Shown: positions 47,147 through 58,827, numbered from the stretch's first letter. The stretch is 64,000 bases of DNA from Plasmopara viticola (GCA_001695595.3 MBPM02000152.1:1-64000), one strand, 5' to 3'. Made by a program: numbers and translations. The notes: generated by a model from the sequence alone, not told the origin.

Positions 47147-47410
47147 AGAATGATATGCAATGGCCTCACGACATATAACTCGTATATCTGCCCAATGGCG
47201 TGTACAAAGGCTCATTTTGAGCTCGCTTGATAACACCGACAGCCTTATTATTGCTCGAGCATGATCGACCGTGACAGCGTCGTCTTGATTTCAGCTATTG
47301 CAATATTAAATTAATTTAGACAAACGCGTCCTCTCATCCGTAATAAATTAAGGAATCTGAGGAGCAAGAAATGTGAAACAAGAGTAGATATTGTCGATAA
47401 AATAAATTGT

Positions 47411-47479
47411 TATCAGTGAGGGGATCGAACCTCGATCTCGAGCGTGTGAAGCTCGCGTCCTAACCACTAGACGACAGAC
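47411..47479 (-). pseudogene. tRNA-Val(CAC), class A, four bases lost
   Basis: 3' S2, 5' S1; T4; losses at the T-stem borders and two in the 5' acceptor strand (69 nt). Either a pseudogene or consensus error. Confidence 0.5.
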
Positions 47480-47746
47480 AGGTTCTTGTGTAGTATGGCT
47501 TGGCACACATAATCTTAATCGTAATCAGTCTCTTGTACGCTGGCTTTATATCGAGCAGATCAAAGCCGGCTTAGTACCACCATATTGCTCAAGCTTGGGC
47601 CACTGCGGCAGTGTCATCTGTCGTGCTAGCGTTCGCTCTAATATATAAATGGAAACACAAGCTGAAGTGATTAACATTACAAGAAAAGACAGCGCACCAA
47701 AGAAAAGTGGAGCAAGAGAACATTTTGGTCAATAAGAATAATATGA

Positions 47747-47818
47747 TATCAGAGGAGGGGATCGAACCCTCGATCTCGAGCGTGTGAAGCTCGCGTCCTA
47801 ACACTAGACGACACTGAC
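47747..47818 (-). tRNA. tRNA-Val(CAC), class B
   Basis: 3' S1, 5' S2; no T4; one G lost in the D loop (72 nt). Confidence 0.6.
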
Positions 47819-48089
47819 AGAATGATTTATGCAATGGCCTCACGACATATAACTCGTATATCTGCCCAATGGCGTGTACAAAGGCTACATTTTGAGCTCG
47901 CTTGATAACACCGACAGCCTTATTATTGCTCGAGCATGATCGACCGTGACAGCGTCGTCTTGATTGTCAGCTATTGCAATATCAAATTAATTTGCACAAA
48001 CGCGTCTATACTCATCCGTAATAAATTAAAGGAATCTGAGGAGCAAGAAATGTGAAACAAGAGTAGATATTGTCGATAAAATAAATTGT

Positions 48090-48160
48090 TATCAGTGGAG
48101 GGGATCGAACCCTATCTCGAGCGTGTAAAACTCGCGTCCTAACCACTAGACGACACTGAC
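48090..48160 (-). tRNA. tRNA-Val(TAC), class A, two bases lost
   Basis: 3' S2, 5' S1; T4; two bases lost at the variable loop/T stem border (71 nt). Confidence 0.5.
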
Positions 48161-48431
48161 AGGTTCTTGTGTAGTATGGCTTGGCAACACATAACTCTTA
48201 ATCGTAATCAGTCTCTTGTACGCTGGCTTTTATATCGAGCAGATCAAGCCGGCTTAGTACCACCATATTGCTCAAGCTTGGGCCACTGCGGCAGTGTCAT
48301 CTGTCGTGCTAGCGTTCGCTCTAATATATAAATGGAAACACAAGCTGAAGTGATTAACATCAACTTAAAGAAGACAGCGCACAAAGAAAAGTGGAGCAAG
48401 AGAACATTTTGGTCAATAAGAAATAATATGA

Positions 48432-48503
48432 TATCAGAGGAGGGGATCGAACCTCGATCTCGAGCGTGTGAAGCTCGCGTCCTAACCACTAGACGACACT
48501 GAC
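48432..48503 (-). tRNA. tRNA-Val(CAC), class B
   Basis: 3' S1, 5' S2; no T4; one G lost in the T stem (72 nt). Confidence 0.6.
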
Positions 48504-48774
48504 AGAATGATTTATGCAATGGCCTCACGACATATAACTCGTATATCTGCCCAATGGCGTGTACAAAGGCTACATTTTGAGCTCGCTTGATAACACCGAC
48601 AGCCTTATTATTGCTCGAGCATGATCGACCGTGACAGCGTCGTCTTGATTGTCAGCTATTGCAATATAAATTAATTTACACAAACGCGTCTATACTCATC
48701 CGTAATAAATTAAAGGAATCTGAGGAGCAAGAAATGTGAAACAAGAGTACGTATTGTCGATAAAAATAAATTGT

Positions 48775-48847
48775 TATCAGTGGAGGGGATCGAACCCTCG
48801 ATCTCGAGCGTGTAAAACTCGCGTCCTAACCACTAGACGACACTGAC
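48775..48847 (-). tRNA. tRNA-Val(TAC), class A
   Basis: 3' S2, 5' S1; T5; intact. Confidence 0.9.
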
Positions 48848-49118
48848 AGGTTCTTGTGTAGTATGGCTTGGCAACACATAACTCTTAATCGTAATCAGTC
48901 TCTTGTACGCTGGCTTTTATATCGAGCAGATCAAAGCCGGCTTAGTACCACCATATTGCTCAAGCTTGGGCCACTGCGGCAGTGTCATCTGTCGTGCTAG
49001 CGTTCGCTCTAATATATAAATGGAAACACAAGCTGAAGTGATTAAGCATCAATTAAAGAAGACAGCGCACCAAAGAAAAGTGGAGCAAGAGAACATTTTG
49101 GTCATAGAAATAATATGA

Positions 49119-49191
49119 TATCAGAGGAGGGGATCGAACCCTCGATCTCGAGCGTGTGAAGCTCGCGTCCTAACCACTAGACGACACTGAC
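49119..49191 (-). tRNA. tRNA-Val(CAC), class B
   Basis: 3' S1, 5' S2; no T4; intact. Confidence 0.8.
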
Positions 49192-49458
49192 AGAATGGTT
49201 TATGCAATGGCCCACGACATATAACTCGTATATCTGCCCAATGGCGTGTACAAAGGCTACATTTTGAGCTCGCTTGATAACACCGACAGCCTTATTATTG
49301 CTCGAGCATGATCGACGTGACAGCGTCGTCTTGATTTCAGCTATTGCAATATTAAATTAATTTAGACAAACGCGTCCTCTCATCCGTAATAAATTAAAGG
49401 AATCTGAGGAGCAAGAAATGTGAAACAAGAGTACGATATTGTCGATAAAATAAATTGT

Positions 49459-49530
49459 TATCAGTGGAGGGGATCGAACCCTCGATCTCGAGCGTGTAAA
49501 ATCGCGTCCTAACCACTAGACGACACTGAC
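49459..49530 (-). tRNA. tRNA-Val, class A, TAC-like, one deletion
   Basis: 3' S2, 5' S1; T4; one base lost in the 5' anticodon stem (72 nt). Confidence 0.55.
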
Positions 49531-49801
49531 AGGTTCTTGTGTAGTATGGCTTGGCAACACATAACTTATATCGTAATCAGTCTCTTGTACGCTGGCTTTT
49601 ATTCGAGCAGATCAAAGCCGGCTAGTACCACCATATTATTGCTCAAGCTTGGGCCACTGCGGCAGTGTCATCTGGTGCTAGCGTTCGCTCTAATATATAA
49701 ATGGAAACACAAGCTGAAGTGATTAACATCAACTTAAAGAAGACAGCGCACCAAAGAAAAGTGGAGCAAGAGAACATTTTGGTCAATAAGAAATAATATG
49801 A

Positions 49802-49873
49802 TATCAGAGGAGGGGATCGAACCTCGATCTCGAGCGTGTGAAGCTCGCGTCCTAACCACTAGACGACACTGAC
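49802..49873 (-). tRNA. tRNA-Val(CAC), class B, S1 on both sides
   Basis: 3' S1, 5' S1 (very indel-rich); no T4; one G lost in the T stem (72 nt). Confidence 0.6.
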
Positions 49874-50138
49874 AGGTTTTGTAAGTATGGCTGGCCAACA
49901 CTAACATCTTAATCGTAATCAGTCTCATTGTACGGCTGGCTTTTTCTGCAGAGATCAAAGCACCGGCAGTACACATATTGCTCGAGCATGGCCACTGCGG
50001 CAGTGTCATCTGTCGTGCTAGCGTTCGCTCTAATATAAATGAATTACAAGCTGAAGTGATATAGCATCACTAAAGAAGACGCGCACTGAAAGAAAAGTGG
50101 AGCAAGGTAGAACATTTTGGTCATAAGAAATAATATGA

Positions 50139-50209
50139 TATCAGGAGGGGATCGAACCCTCGATCTCGAGCGTGTGAAGCTCGCGTCCTAACCACTAGAC
50201 GACACTGAC
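50139..50209 (-). tRNA. tRNA-Val(CAC), class B, two bases lost
   Basis: 3' S1 (indel-rich), 5' S2; two bases lost in the acceptor 3' strand (71 nt). Confidence 0.5.
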
Positions 50210-50480
50210 AGAATGGTTTATGCAATGGCCTCACGACATATAACTCGTATATCTGCCCAATGGCGTGTACAAAGGCTACATTTTGAGCTCGCTTGATAAC
50301 ACCGACAGCCTTATTATTGCTCGAGCATGATCGACCGTGACAGCGTCGTCTTGATTGTCAGCTATTGCAATATCAAATTAATTTACACAAACGCGTCTCT
50401 ACTCATCCGTAATAAATTAAAGGAATCTGAGGAGCAAGAAAGTGAAACAAGAGTACGATATTGTCGATAAATAAAATTGT

Positions 50481-50552
50481 TATCAGTGGAGGGGATCGAA
50501 CCCCGATCTCGAGCGTGTAAAACTCGCGTCTAACCACTAAGACGACACTGAC
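50481..50552 (-). tRNA. tRNA-Val(TAC), class A, three indels
   Basis: 3' S2, 5' S1; T4; losses in the T stem and D stem and a gain in the D arm (72 nt). Confidence 0.5.
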
Positions 50553-50820
50553 AGGTTCTTGTAATAGTAGGCTTGGCAACACATAACTCTTAATCGTAAT
50601 CAGTCTTCTTGTACGCTGGCTTTTACATCGAGCAGATAAAGCCGCTTAGTAACCACCATATTGCTCAAGCTTGGGCCATGCGGCAGTGTCATCTGTCGTG
50701 CTAGCGTTCGCTCTAATATATAAATGGAAACACAAGCTGAAGTGATAAGCATCAAAGAGATGACAGCGCACAAAGAAAAGTGGAGCAAGAGAACATTTTG
50801 GTCAATAAGAAATAATATGA

Positions 50821-50892
50821 TATCAGAGGAGGGGATCGAACCTCGATCTCGAGCGTGTGAAGCTCGCGTCCTAACCACTAGACGACACTGAC
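50821..50892 (-). tRNA. tRNA-Val(CAC), class B, S1 on both sides
   Basis: 3' S1, 5' S1; no T4; one G lost in the T stem (72 nt). Confidence 0.6.
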
Positions 50893-51166
50893 AGGTTCTT
50901 GTTAGTATGGCCTTGGCAACACATAACTCTTAATCGTATCAGTCTCTTGTACGCTGGCTTTTATAATCGAGCAGATCAAAGCCGGCTTAGTACCTGTACC
51001 ATATTGCTCAAGCTTGGCGCCACTGCGGCAGGTGTCATCTTGTCGTGCTAGCGTTCGCTCTAATATAAAATGGAAACAAGCTGAAGTGATTAAGCAATCA
51101 CTAGAAGACAGCGCACCAAAGAAAAGTGGAGCAAGAGACACATTTTGGTCAAAAAGAATAATATGA

Positions 51167-51238
51167 TATCAGAGGAGGGGATCGAACCTCGATCTCGAGC
51201 GTGTAAAACTCGCGTCCTAACCACTAGACGACACTGAC
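51167..51238 (-). tRNA. tRNA-Val(TAC), class B hybrid
   Basis: 3' S1, 5' S1; T5 variant trailer. Class B acceptor with the full TAC anticodon arm (T31 included); one G lost in the T stem (72 nt). Confidence 0.6.
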
Positions 51239-51511
51239 AGGTTCTGTGTAGTATGGCTTGGCAACACATAACTCTTAATCGTAATCAGTCTCTTGTACGC
51301 TGGCTTTTATATCGAGCAGATCAAAGCCGGCTTAGTACCACCATATTGCTCAAGCTTGGGCCACTGCGGCAGTGTCATCTGTCGTGCTAGCGTTCGCTCT
51401 AATATATAAATGGAAACACAAGCTGAAGTGATTAACATCAACTTAAGAAAGACAGCGCACCAAAGAAAAGTGGAGCAAGAGAAACATTTTGGTCAATAAG
51501 AAATAATATGA

Positions 51512-51584
51512 TATCAGAGGAGGGGATCGAACCCTCGATCTCGAGCGTGTAAAGCTCGCGTCCTAACCACTAGACGACACTGAC
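51512..51584 (-). tRNA. tRNA-Val(TAC), class B, single change
   Basis: 3' S1, 5' S2; no T4. Anticodon TAC arises by one change while C31 of the CAC type is kept; 73 nt. Confidence 0.7.
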
Positions 51585-51857
51585 AGAATGATTTATGCAA
51601 TGGCCTCACGACATATAACTCGTATATCTGCCCAATGGCGTGTACAAAGGCTACATTTTGAGCTCGCTTGATAACACCGACAGCCTTATTATTGCTCGAG
51701 CATGATCGACCGTGACAGCGTCGTCTTGATTGTCAGCTATTGCAATATCAAATTATTTACGACAAACGCGTCTCTACTCATCCGTAATAAATTAAAGGAA
51801 TCTGAGGAGCAAGAAATGTGAAACAAGAGTACGATATTGTCGAGAAAAATAAATTGT

Positions 51858-51929
51858 TATTAGTGAAGGGATCGAACCCTCGATCTCGAGCGTGTAAAAC
51901 TCGCGTCCTAACCACTAGACGACACTGAC
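51858..51929 (-). tRNA. tRNA-Val(TAC), class C hybrid
   Basis: 3' S2, 5' S1; T5. C3-A70 acceptor with a TAC anticodon arm; one change and one loss near residues 61-65 (72 nt). Confidence 0.6.
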
Positions 51930-52200
51930 AGGTTCTTGTATAGTATGGCTTGGCAACACATAACTCTTAATCGTAATCAGTCTCTTGTACGCTGGCTTTT
52001 ATATCGAGCAGATCAAAGCCGGCTTAGTACCACCATATTGCTCAAGCTTGGGCCACTGCGGCAGTGTCATCTGTCGTGCTAGCGTTCGCTCTAATATAAA
52101 ATGGAAACACAAGCTGAAGTGATTAACATCAACTTAAAGAAGACAGCGCACCAAGAAAAGTGGAGCAAGAGAACATTTTGGTCAATAAGAAATAATATGA

Positions 52201-52273
52201 TATCAGAGGAGGGGATCGAACCCTCGATCTCGAGCGTGTGAAGCTCGCGTCCTAACCACTAGACGACACTGAC
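52201..52273 (-). tRNA. tRNA-Val(CAC), class B
   Basis: 3' S1, 5' S2; no T4; intact. Confidence 0.8.
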
Positions 52274-52530
52274 AGAATGATTTATGCAATGGCCTCACGA
52301 CATATAACTCGTATATCTGCCCAATGGCGTGTACAAAGGCTCATTTTGAGCTCGCTTGATAACACCGACAGCCTTATTATTGCTCGAGCATGATCGACCG
52401 TGACAGCGTCGTCTTGATTGTCAGCTATTGCAATATTAAATTAATTTGGACAAACGCGTCCTCTTTTCATCCGTAATAAATTAAAGGAATCTGAGGAGCA
52501 AGAAATGTGAAACAAGAGTACGATATTGTC

Positions 52531-52542
52531 AAAAAAAAAAAA
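52531..52542 (-). terminator. T12 terminator variant
   Basis: This matches the 12-base run at 41,915 in length and context, before the class A gene at 52,551. Confidence 0.6.
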
Positions 52543-52550
52543 TAAATTGT

Positions 52551-52623
52551 TATCAGTGGAGGGGATCGAACCCTCGATCTCGAGCGTGTGAAGCTCGCGT
52601 CCTAACCACTAGACGACACTGAC
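52551..52623 (-). tRNA. tRNA-Val(CAC), class A at an S2-S2 junction
   Basis: 3' S2c, 5' S2; T12 trailer; intact. Confidence 0.88.
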
Positions 52624-52894
52624 AGAATGGTTATGCAATGGCCTCACGACATATAACTCGTATATCTGCCCAATTGGCGTGTACAAAGGCTACATTTTGA
52701 GCTCGCTTGATAACACCGACAGCCTTATTATTGCTCGAGCATGATCGACCGTGACAGCGTCGTCTTGATTTCAGCTATTGCAATATTAAATTAATTTACA
52801 CAAACGCGTCTCTACTCATCCGTAATAAATTAAAGGAATCTGAGGAGCAAGAAAGTGAAACAAGAGTACGATATTGTCGATAAAAATAAATTGT

Positions 52895-52967
52895 TATCAG
52901 TGGAGGGGATCGAACCCTCGATCTCGAGCGTGTGAAGCTCGCGTCCTAACCACTAGACGACACTGAC
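52895..52967 (-). tRNA. tRNA-Val(CAC), class A
   Basis: 3' S2, 5' S1; T5; intact. Confidence 0.9.
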
Positions 52968-53239
52968 AGGTTCTTGTGTAGTATGGCTTGGCAACACATA
53001 ACTCTTAATCGTAATCAGTCTCTTGTACGCTGGCTTTTATATCGAGCAGATCAAAGCCGGCTTAGTACCACCATATTGCTCAAGCTTGGGCCACTGCGGC
53101 AGTGTCATCTGTCGTGCTAGCGTTCGCTCTAATATATAAATGGAAAACAAGCTGAAGTGATTAACATCAACTTAAAGAAGACAGCGCACCAAAGAAAAGT
53201 GGAGCAAGAGAACATTTTGGTCAAAAAGAAATAATATGA

Positions 53240-53312
53240 TATCAGAGGAGGGGATCGAACCCTCGATCTCGAGCGTGTGAAGCTCGCGTCCTAACCACTA
53301 GACGACACTGAC
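53240..53312 (-). tRNA. tRNA-Val(CAC), class B
   Basis: 3' S1, 5' S2; T5 variant trailer; intact. Confidence 0.82.
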
Positions 53313-53583
53313 AGAATGGTTTATGCAATGGCCTCACGACATATAACTCGTATATCTGCCCAATGGCGTGTACAAAGGCTCATTTTGAGCTCGCTTGATA
53401 ACACCGACAGCCTTATTATTGCTCGAGCATGATCGACCGTGACAGCGTCGTCTTGATTTCAGCTATTGCAATATTAAATTAATTTAGACAAACGCGTCCT
53501 CTACTCATCCGTAATAAATTAAAGGAATCTGAGGAGCAAGAAATGTGAAACAAGAGTACGATATTGTCGATAAAATAAATTGT

Positions 53584-53656
53584 TATCAGTGGAGGGGATC
53601 GAACCCTCGATCTCGAGCGTGTAAAACTCGCGTCCTAACCACTAGACGACACTGAC
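53584..53656 (-). tRNA. tRNA-Val(TAC), class A
   Basis: 3' S2, 5' S1; T4; intact. Confidence 0.9.
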
Positions 53657-53929
53657 AGGTTCTTGTGTAGTATGGCTTGGCAACACATAACTCTTAATCG
53701 TAATCAGTCTCTTGTACGCTGGCTTTTATATCGAGCAGATCAAAGCCGGCTTAGTACCACCATATTGCTCAAGCTTGGGCCACTGCGGCAGTGTCATCTG
53801 TCGTGCTAGCGTTCGCTCTAATATATAAATGGAAATACAAGCTGAAGTGATTAGCATCAACTTAAAGAAGACAGCGCACCAAAGAAAAGTGGAGCAAGAG
53901 AACATTTTGGTCAAAAGAAAATAATATGA

Positions 53930-54002
53930 TATCAGAGGAGGGGATCGAACCCTCGATCTCGAGCGTGTGAAGCTCGCGTCCTAACCACTAGACGACACTG
54001 AC
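53930..54002 (-). tRNA. tRNA-Val(CAC), class B
   Basis: 3' S1, 5' S2; two T4 runs in the trailer; intact. Confidence 0.82.
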
Positions 54003-54271
54003 AGAATGGTCTATGCAATGGCCTCACGACATATAACTCGTATATCTGCCCAATGGCGTGTACAAAGGCTCATTTTGAGCTCGCTGATAACACCGACAGC
54101 CTTATTATTGCTCGAGCATGATCGACCGTGACAGCGTCGTCTTGATTTCAGCTATTGCAATATTAAATTAATTTAGCAAACGCGTCCTCTTTCATCCGTA
54201 ATAAATTAAAGGAATCTGAGGAGCAAGAAATGTGAAACAAGAGTACGATATTGTCGATAAAAATAAATTGT

Positions 54272-54344
54272 TATCAGTGGAGGGGATCGAACCCTCGATC
54301 TCGAGCGTGTAAAACTCGCGTCCTAACCACTAGACGACACTGAC
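54272..54344 (-). tRNA. tRNA-Val(TAC), class A
   Basis: 3' S2c, 5' S1; T5; intact. Confidence 0.9.
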
Positions 54345-54616
54345 AGGTTCTTGTGTAGTATGGCTTGGCAACACATAACTCTTAATCGTAATCAGTCTCT
54401 TGTACGCTGGCTTTTATATCGAGCAGATCAAAGCCGGCTTAGTACCACCATATTGCTCAAGCTTGGGCCACTGCGGCAGTGTCATCTGTCGTGCTAGCGT
54501 TCGCTCTAATATATAAATGGAAACACAAGCTGAAGTGATTAGCATCAACTTAAAGAAGACAGCGCACCAAAGAAAAGTGGAGCAAGAGAACATTTTGGTC
54601 AAAAGAAATAATATGA

Positions 54617-54689
54617 TATCAGAGGAGGGGATCGAACCCTCGATCTCGAGCGTGTGAAGCTCGCGTCCTAACCACTAGACGACACTGAC
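54617..54689 (-). tRNA. tRNA-Val(CAC), class B
   Basis: 3' S1, 5' S2; T4 variant trailer; intact. Confidence 0.82.
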
Positions 54690-54961
54690 AGAATGGTTTA
54701 TGCAATGGCCTCACGACATATAACTCGTATATCTGCCCAATGGCGTGTACAAAGGCTCATTTTGAGCTCGCTTGATAACACCGACAGCCTTATTATTGCT
54801 CGAGCATGATCGACCGTGACAGCGTCGTCTTGATTTCAGCTATTGCAATATTAAATTAATTTAGACAAACGCGTCCTCAACTCATCCGTAATAAATTAAA
54901 GGAATCTGAGGAGCAAGAAATGTGAAACAAGAGTACGATATTGTCGATAAAAATAAATTGT

Positions 54962-55034
54962 TATCAGTGGAGGGGATCGAACCCTCGATCTCGAGCGTGT
55001 AAAACTCGCGTCCTAACCACTAGACGACACTGAC
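54962..55034 (-). tRNA. tRNA-Val(TAC), class A
   Basis: 3' S2, 5' S1; T5; intact. Confidence 0.9.
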
Positions 55035-55306
55035 AGGTTCTTGTGTAGTATGGCTTGGCAACACATAACTCTTAATCGTAATCAGTCTCTTGTACGCTGG
55101 CTTTTATATCGAGCAGATCAAAGCCGGCTTAGTACCACCATATTGCTCAAGCTTGGGCCACTGCGGCAGTGTCATCTGTCGTGCTAGCGTTCGCTCTAAT
55201 ATAAAATGGAAATACAAGCTGAAGTGATTAGCATCAACTTAAAGAAGACAGCGCACCAAAGAAAAGTGGAGCAAGAGAACATTTTGGTCAAAAAGAAATA
55301 ATATGA

Positions 55307-55379
55307 TATCAGAGGAGGGGATCGAACCCTCGATCTCGAGCGTGTGAAGCTCGCGTCCTAACCACTAGACGACACTGAC
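55307..55379 (-). tRNA. tRNA-Val(CAC), class B
   Basis: 3' S1, 5' S2; T5 variant trailer; intact. Confidence 0.82.
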
Positions 55380-55648
55380 AGAATGAGTTATGCAATGGCC
55401 TCACGACATATAACTCGTATATCTGCCCAATGGCGTGTACAAAGGCTCATTTTGAGCTCGCTTGATAACACCGACAGCCTTATTATTGCTCGAGCATGAT
55501 CGACCGTGACAGCGTCGTCTTGATTTCAGCTATTGCAATATTAAATTAATTTACACAAACGCGTCCTCTCATCCGTAATAAATTAAAGGAATCTGAGGAG
55601 CAAGAAATGTGAAACAAGAGTACGATATTGTCGATAAAAATAAATTGT

Positions 55649-55721
55649 TATCAGTGGAGGGGATCGAACCCTCGATCTCGAGCGTGTAAAACTCGCGTCC
55701 TAACCACTAGACGACACTGAC
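55649..55721 (-). tRNA. tRNA-Val(TAC), class A at an S2-S2 junction
   Basis: 3' S2, 5' S2; T5; intact. The only TAC copy with S2 as 5' flank among class A genes. Confidence 0.9.
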
Positions 55722-55993
55722 AGAATGGTTTATGCAATGGCCTCACGACATATAACTCGTATATCTGCCCAATGGCGTGTACAAAGGCTACATTTTGAGC
55801 TCGCTTGATAACACCGACAGCCTTATTATTGCTCGAGCATGATCGACCGTGACAGCGTCGTCTTGATTGTCAGCTATTGCAATATCAAATTAATTTACAA
55901 AACGCGTCCTAACTCATCCGTAATAAATTAAAGGAATCTGAGGAGCAAGAAATGTGAAACAAGAGTACGATATTGTCGATAAAAATAAATTGT

Positions 55994-56066
55994 TATCAGT
56001 GGAGGGGATCGAACCCTCGATCTCGAGCGTGTAAAACTCGCGTCCTAACCACTAGACGACACTGAC
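55994..56066 (-). tRNA. tRNA-Val(TAC), class A
   Basis: 3' S2, 5' S1; T5; intact. Confidence 0.9.
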
Positions 56067-56335
56067 AGGTTCTTGTATAGTATGGCTTGGCAACACATAA
56101 CTCTTAATCGTAATCAGTCTCTTGTACGCTGGCTTTTATACGAGCAGATCAAAGCCGGCTTAGTACCACCATATTGCTCAAGCTTGGCCACTGCGGCAGT
56201 GTCATCTGTCGTGCTAGCGTTCGCTCTAATATATAAATGGAAACACAAGCTGAAGTGATTGCATCAACTAAAGAAGACAGCGCACCAAAGAAAAGTGGAG
56301 CAAGAGAACATTTTGGTCAATAAGAAATAATATGA

Positions 56336-56408
56336 TATCAGAGGAGGGGATCGAACCCTCGATCTCGAGCGTGTGAAGCTCGCGTCCTAACCACTAGACG
56401 ACACTGAC
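56336..56408 (-). tRNA. tRNA-Val(CAC), class B, S1 on both sides
   Basis: 3' S1, 5' S1; no T4; intact. Confidence 0.8.
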
Positions 56409-56680
56409 AGGTTCTTGTGTAGTATGGCTTGGCAACACATAACTCTTAATCGTAATCAGTCTCTTGTACGCTGGCTTTTATATCGAGCAGATCAAAGCCG
56501 GCTTAGTACCACCATATTGCTCAAGCTTGGGCCACTGCGGCAGTGTCATCTGTCGTGCTAGCGTTCGCTCTAATATATAAATGGAAACACAAGCTGAAGT
56601 GATTACATCAACTTAAAGAAGACAGCGCACCAAAGAAAAGTGGAGCAAGAGAACATTTTGGTCAATAAGAAATAATATGA

Positions 56681-56753
56681 TATCAGAGGAGGGGATCGAA
56701 CCCTCGATCTCGAGCGTGTGAAGCTCGCGTCCTAACCACTAGACGACACTGAC
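56681..56753 (-). tRNA. tRNA-Val(CAC), class B, S1 on both sides
   Basis: 3' S1, 5' S1; no T4; intact. Confidence 0.8.
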
Positions 56754-57026
56754 AGGTTCTTGTGTAGTATGGCTTGGCAACACATAACTCTTAATCGTAA
56801 TCAGTCTCTTGTACGCTGGCTTTTATATCGAGCAGATCAAAGCCGGCTTAGTACCACCATATTGCTCAAGCTTGGGCCACTGCGGCAGTGTCATCTGTCG
56901 TGCTAGCGTTCGCTCTAATATATAAATGGAAACACAAGCTGAAGTGATTAACATCAACTTAAAGAAGACAGCGCACCAAAGAAAAGTGGAGCAAGAGAAC
57001 ATTTTGGTCAATAAGAAATAATATGA

Positions 57027-57099
57027 TATCAGAGGAGGGGATCGAACCCTCGATCTCGAGCGTGTGAAGCTCGCGTCCTAACCACTAGACGACACTGAC
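57027..57099 (-). tRNA. tRNA-Val(CAC), class B
   Basis: 3' S1, 5' S2; no T4; intact. Confidence 0.8.
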
Positions 57100-57371
57100 A
57101 GAATGATTTATGCAATGGCCTCACGACATATAACTCGTATATCTGCCCAATGGCGTGTACAAAGGCTCATTTTGAGCTCGCTTGATAACACCGACAGCCT
57201 TATTATTGCTCGAGCATGATCGACCGTGACAGCGTCGTCTTGATTGTCAGCTATTGCAATATCAAATTAATTTACACAAACGCGTCCTATACTCATCCGT
57301 AATAAATTAAAGGAATCTGAGGAGCAAGAAATGTGAAACAAGAGTACGATATTGTCGATAAAAAAAATTGT

Positions 57372-57444
57372 TATCAGTGGAGGGGATCGAACCCTCGATC
57401 TCGAGCGTGTAAAACTCGCGTCCTAACCACTAGACGACACTGAC
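57372..57444 (-). tRNA. tRNA-Val(TAC), class A
   Basis: 3' S2, 5' S1; T8; intact. Confidence 0.9.
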
Positions 57445-57716
57445 AGGTTCTTGTATAGTATGGCTTGGCAACACATAATCTTAATCGTAATCAGTCTCTT
57501 GTACGCTGGCTTTTATATCGAGCAGATCAAAGCCGGCTTAGTACCACCATATTGCTCAAGCTTGGGCCACTGCGGCAGTGTCATCTGTCGTGCTAGCGTT
57601 CGCTCTAATATATAAATGGAAACACAAGCTGAAGTGATTAGCATCAACTTAAAGAAGACAGCGCACCAAAGAAAAGTGGAGCAAGAGAACATTTTGGTCA
57701 ATAAGAAATAATATGA

Positions 57717-57789
57717 TATCAGAGGAGGGGATCGAACCCTCGATCTCGAGCGTGTGAAGCTCGCGTCCTAACCACTAGACGACACTGAC
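57717..57789 (-). tRNA. tRNA-Val(CAC), class B
   Basis: 3' S1, 5' S2; no T4; intact. Confidence 0.8.
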
Positions 57790-58062
57790 AGAATGATTTA
57801 TGCAATGGCCTCACGACATATAACTCGTATATCTGCCCAATGGCGTGTACAAAGGCTACATTTTGAGCTCGCTTGATAACACCGACAGCCTTATTATTGC
57901 TCGAGCATGATCGACCGTGACAGCGTCGTCTTGATTGTCAGCTATTGCAATATCAAATTAATTTACACAAACGCGTCCTCAACTCATCCGTAATAAATTA
58001 AAGGAATCTGAGGAGCAAGAATGTGAAACAAGAGTACGATATTGTCGATAAAAATAAATTGT

Positions 58063-58135
58063 TATCAGTGGAGGGGATCGAACCCTCGATCTCGAGCGTG
58101 TAAAACTCGCGTCCTAACCACTAGACGACACTGAC
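58063..58135 (-). tRNA. tRNA-Val(TAC), class A
   Basis: 3' S2, 5' S1; T5; intact. Confidence 0.9.
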
Positions 58136-58408
58136 AGGTTCTTGTATAGTATGGCTTGGCAACACATAACTCTTAATCGTAATCAGTCTCTTGTACGCTG
58201 GCTTTTATATCGAGCAGATCAAAGCCGGCTTAGTACCACCATATTGCTCAAGCTTGGGCCACTGCGGCAGTGTCATCTGTCGTGCTAGCGTTCGCTCTAA
58301 TATATAAATGGAAACACAAGCTGAAGTGATTAACATCAACTTAAAGAAGACAGCGCACCAAAGAAAAGTGGAGCAAGAGAACATTTTGGTCAAAAAGAAA
58401 TAATATGA

Positions 58409-58481
58409 TATCAGAGGAGGGGATCGAACCCTCGATCTCGAGCGTGTGAAGCTCGCGTCCTAACCACTAGACGACACTGAC
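58409..58481 (-). tRNA. tRNA-Val(CAC), class B
   Basis: 3' S1, 5' S2; T5 variant trailer; intact. Confidence 0.82.
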
Positions 58482-58754
58482 AGAATGATTTATGCAATGG
58501 CCTCACGACATATAACTCGTATATCTGCCCAATGGCGTGTACAAAGGCCACATTTTGAGCTCGCTTGATAACACCGACAGTCTTATTATTGCTCGAGCAT
58601 GATCGACCGTGACAGCGTCGTCTTGATTGTCAGCTATTGCAATATCAAATTAATTTAGACGAACGCGTTCTCTACTCATCCGTAATAAATTGAGGAATCT
58701 GAGGAGCAAGAAATGTGAAACAAGAGTACGATATTGTCGATTAAAATCAATTGT

Positions 58755-58827
58755 TATTAGTGGAGGGGATCGAACCCTCGATCTCGAGCGTGTGAAGCTC
58801 GCGTCCTAACCACTAGACGACACTGAC
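58755..58827 (-). tRNA. tRNA-Val(CAC), class C
   Basis: 3' S2b, 5' S2c; T4; C3-A70. Confidence 0.78.

Larger units (their letters stand above)
37080..51900. other. Indel-rich part of the array
   Basis: Single-base losses, mostly in short homopolymers, and some insertions are far more frequent here than on either side, in tRNA and spacer alike. The worst stretches are 37,080-39,260, 45,780-46,400 and 49,870-51,170. Low-quality consensus is the likeliest explanation; true decay is possible. Confidence 0.7.
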
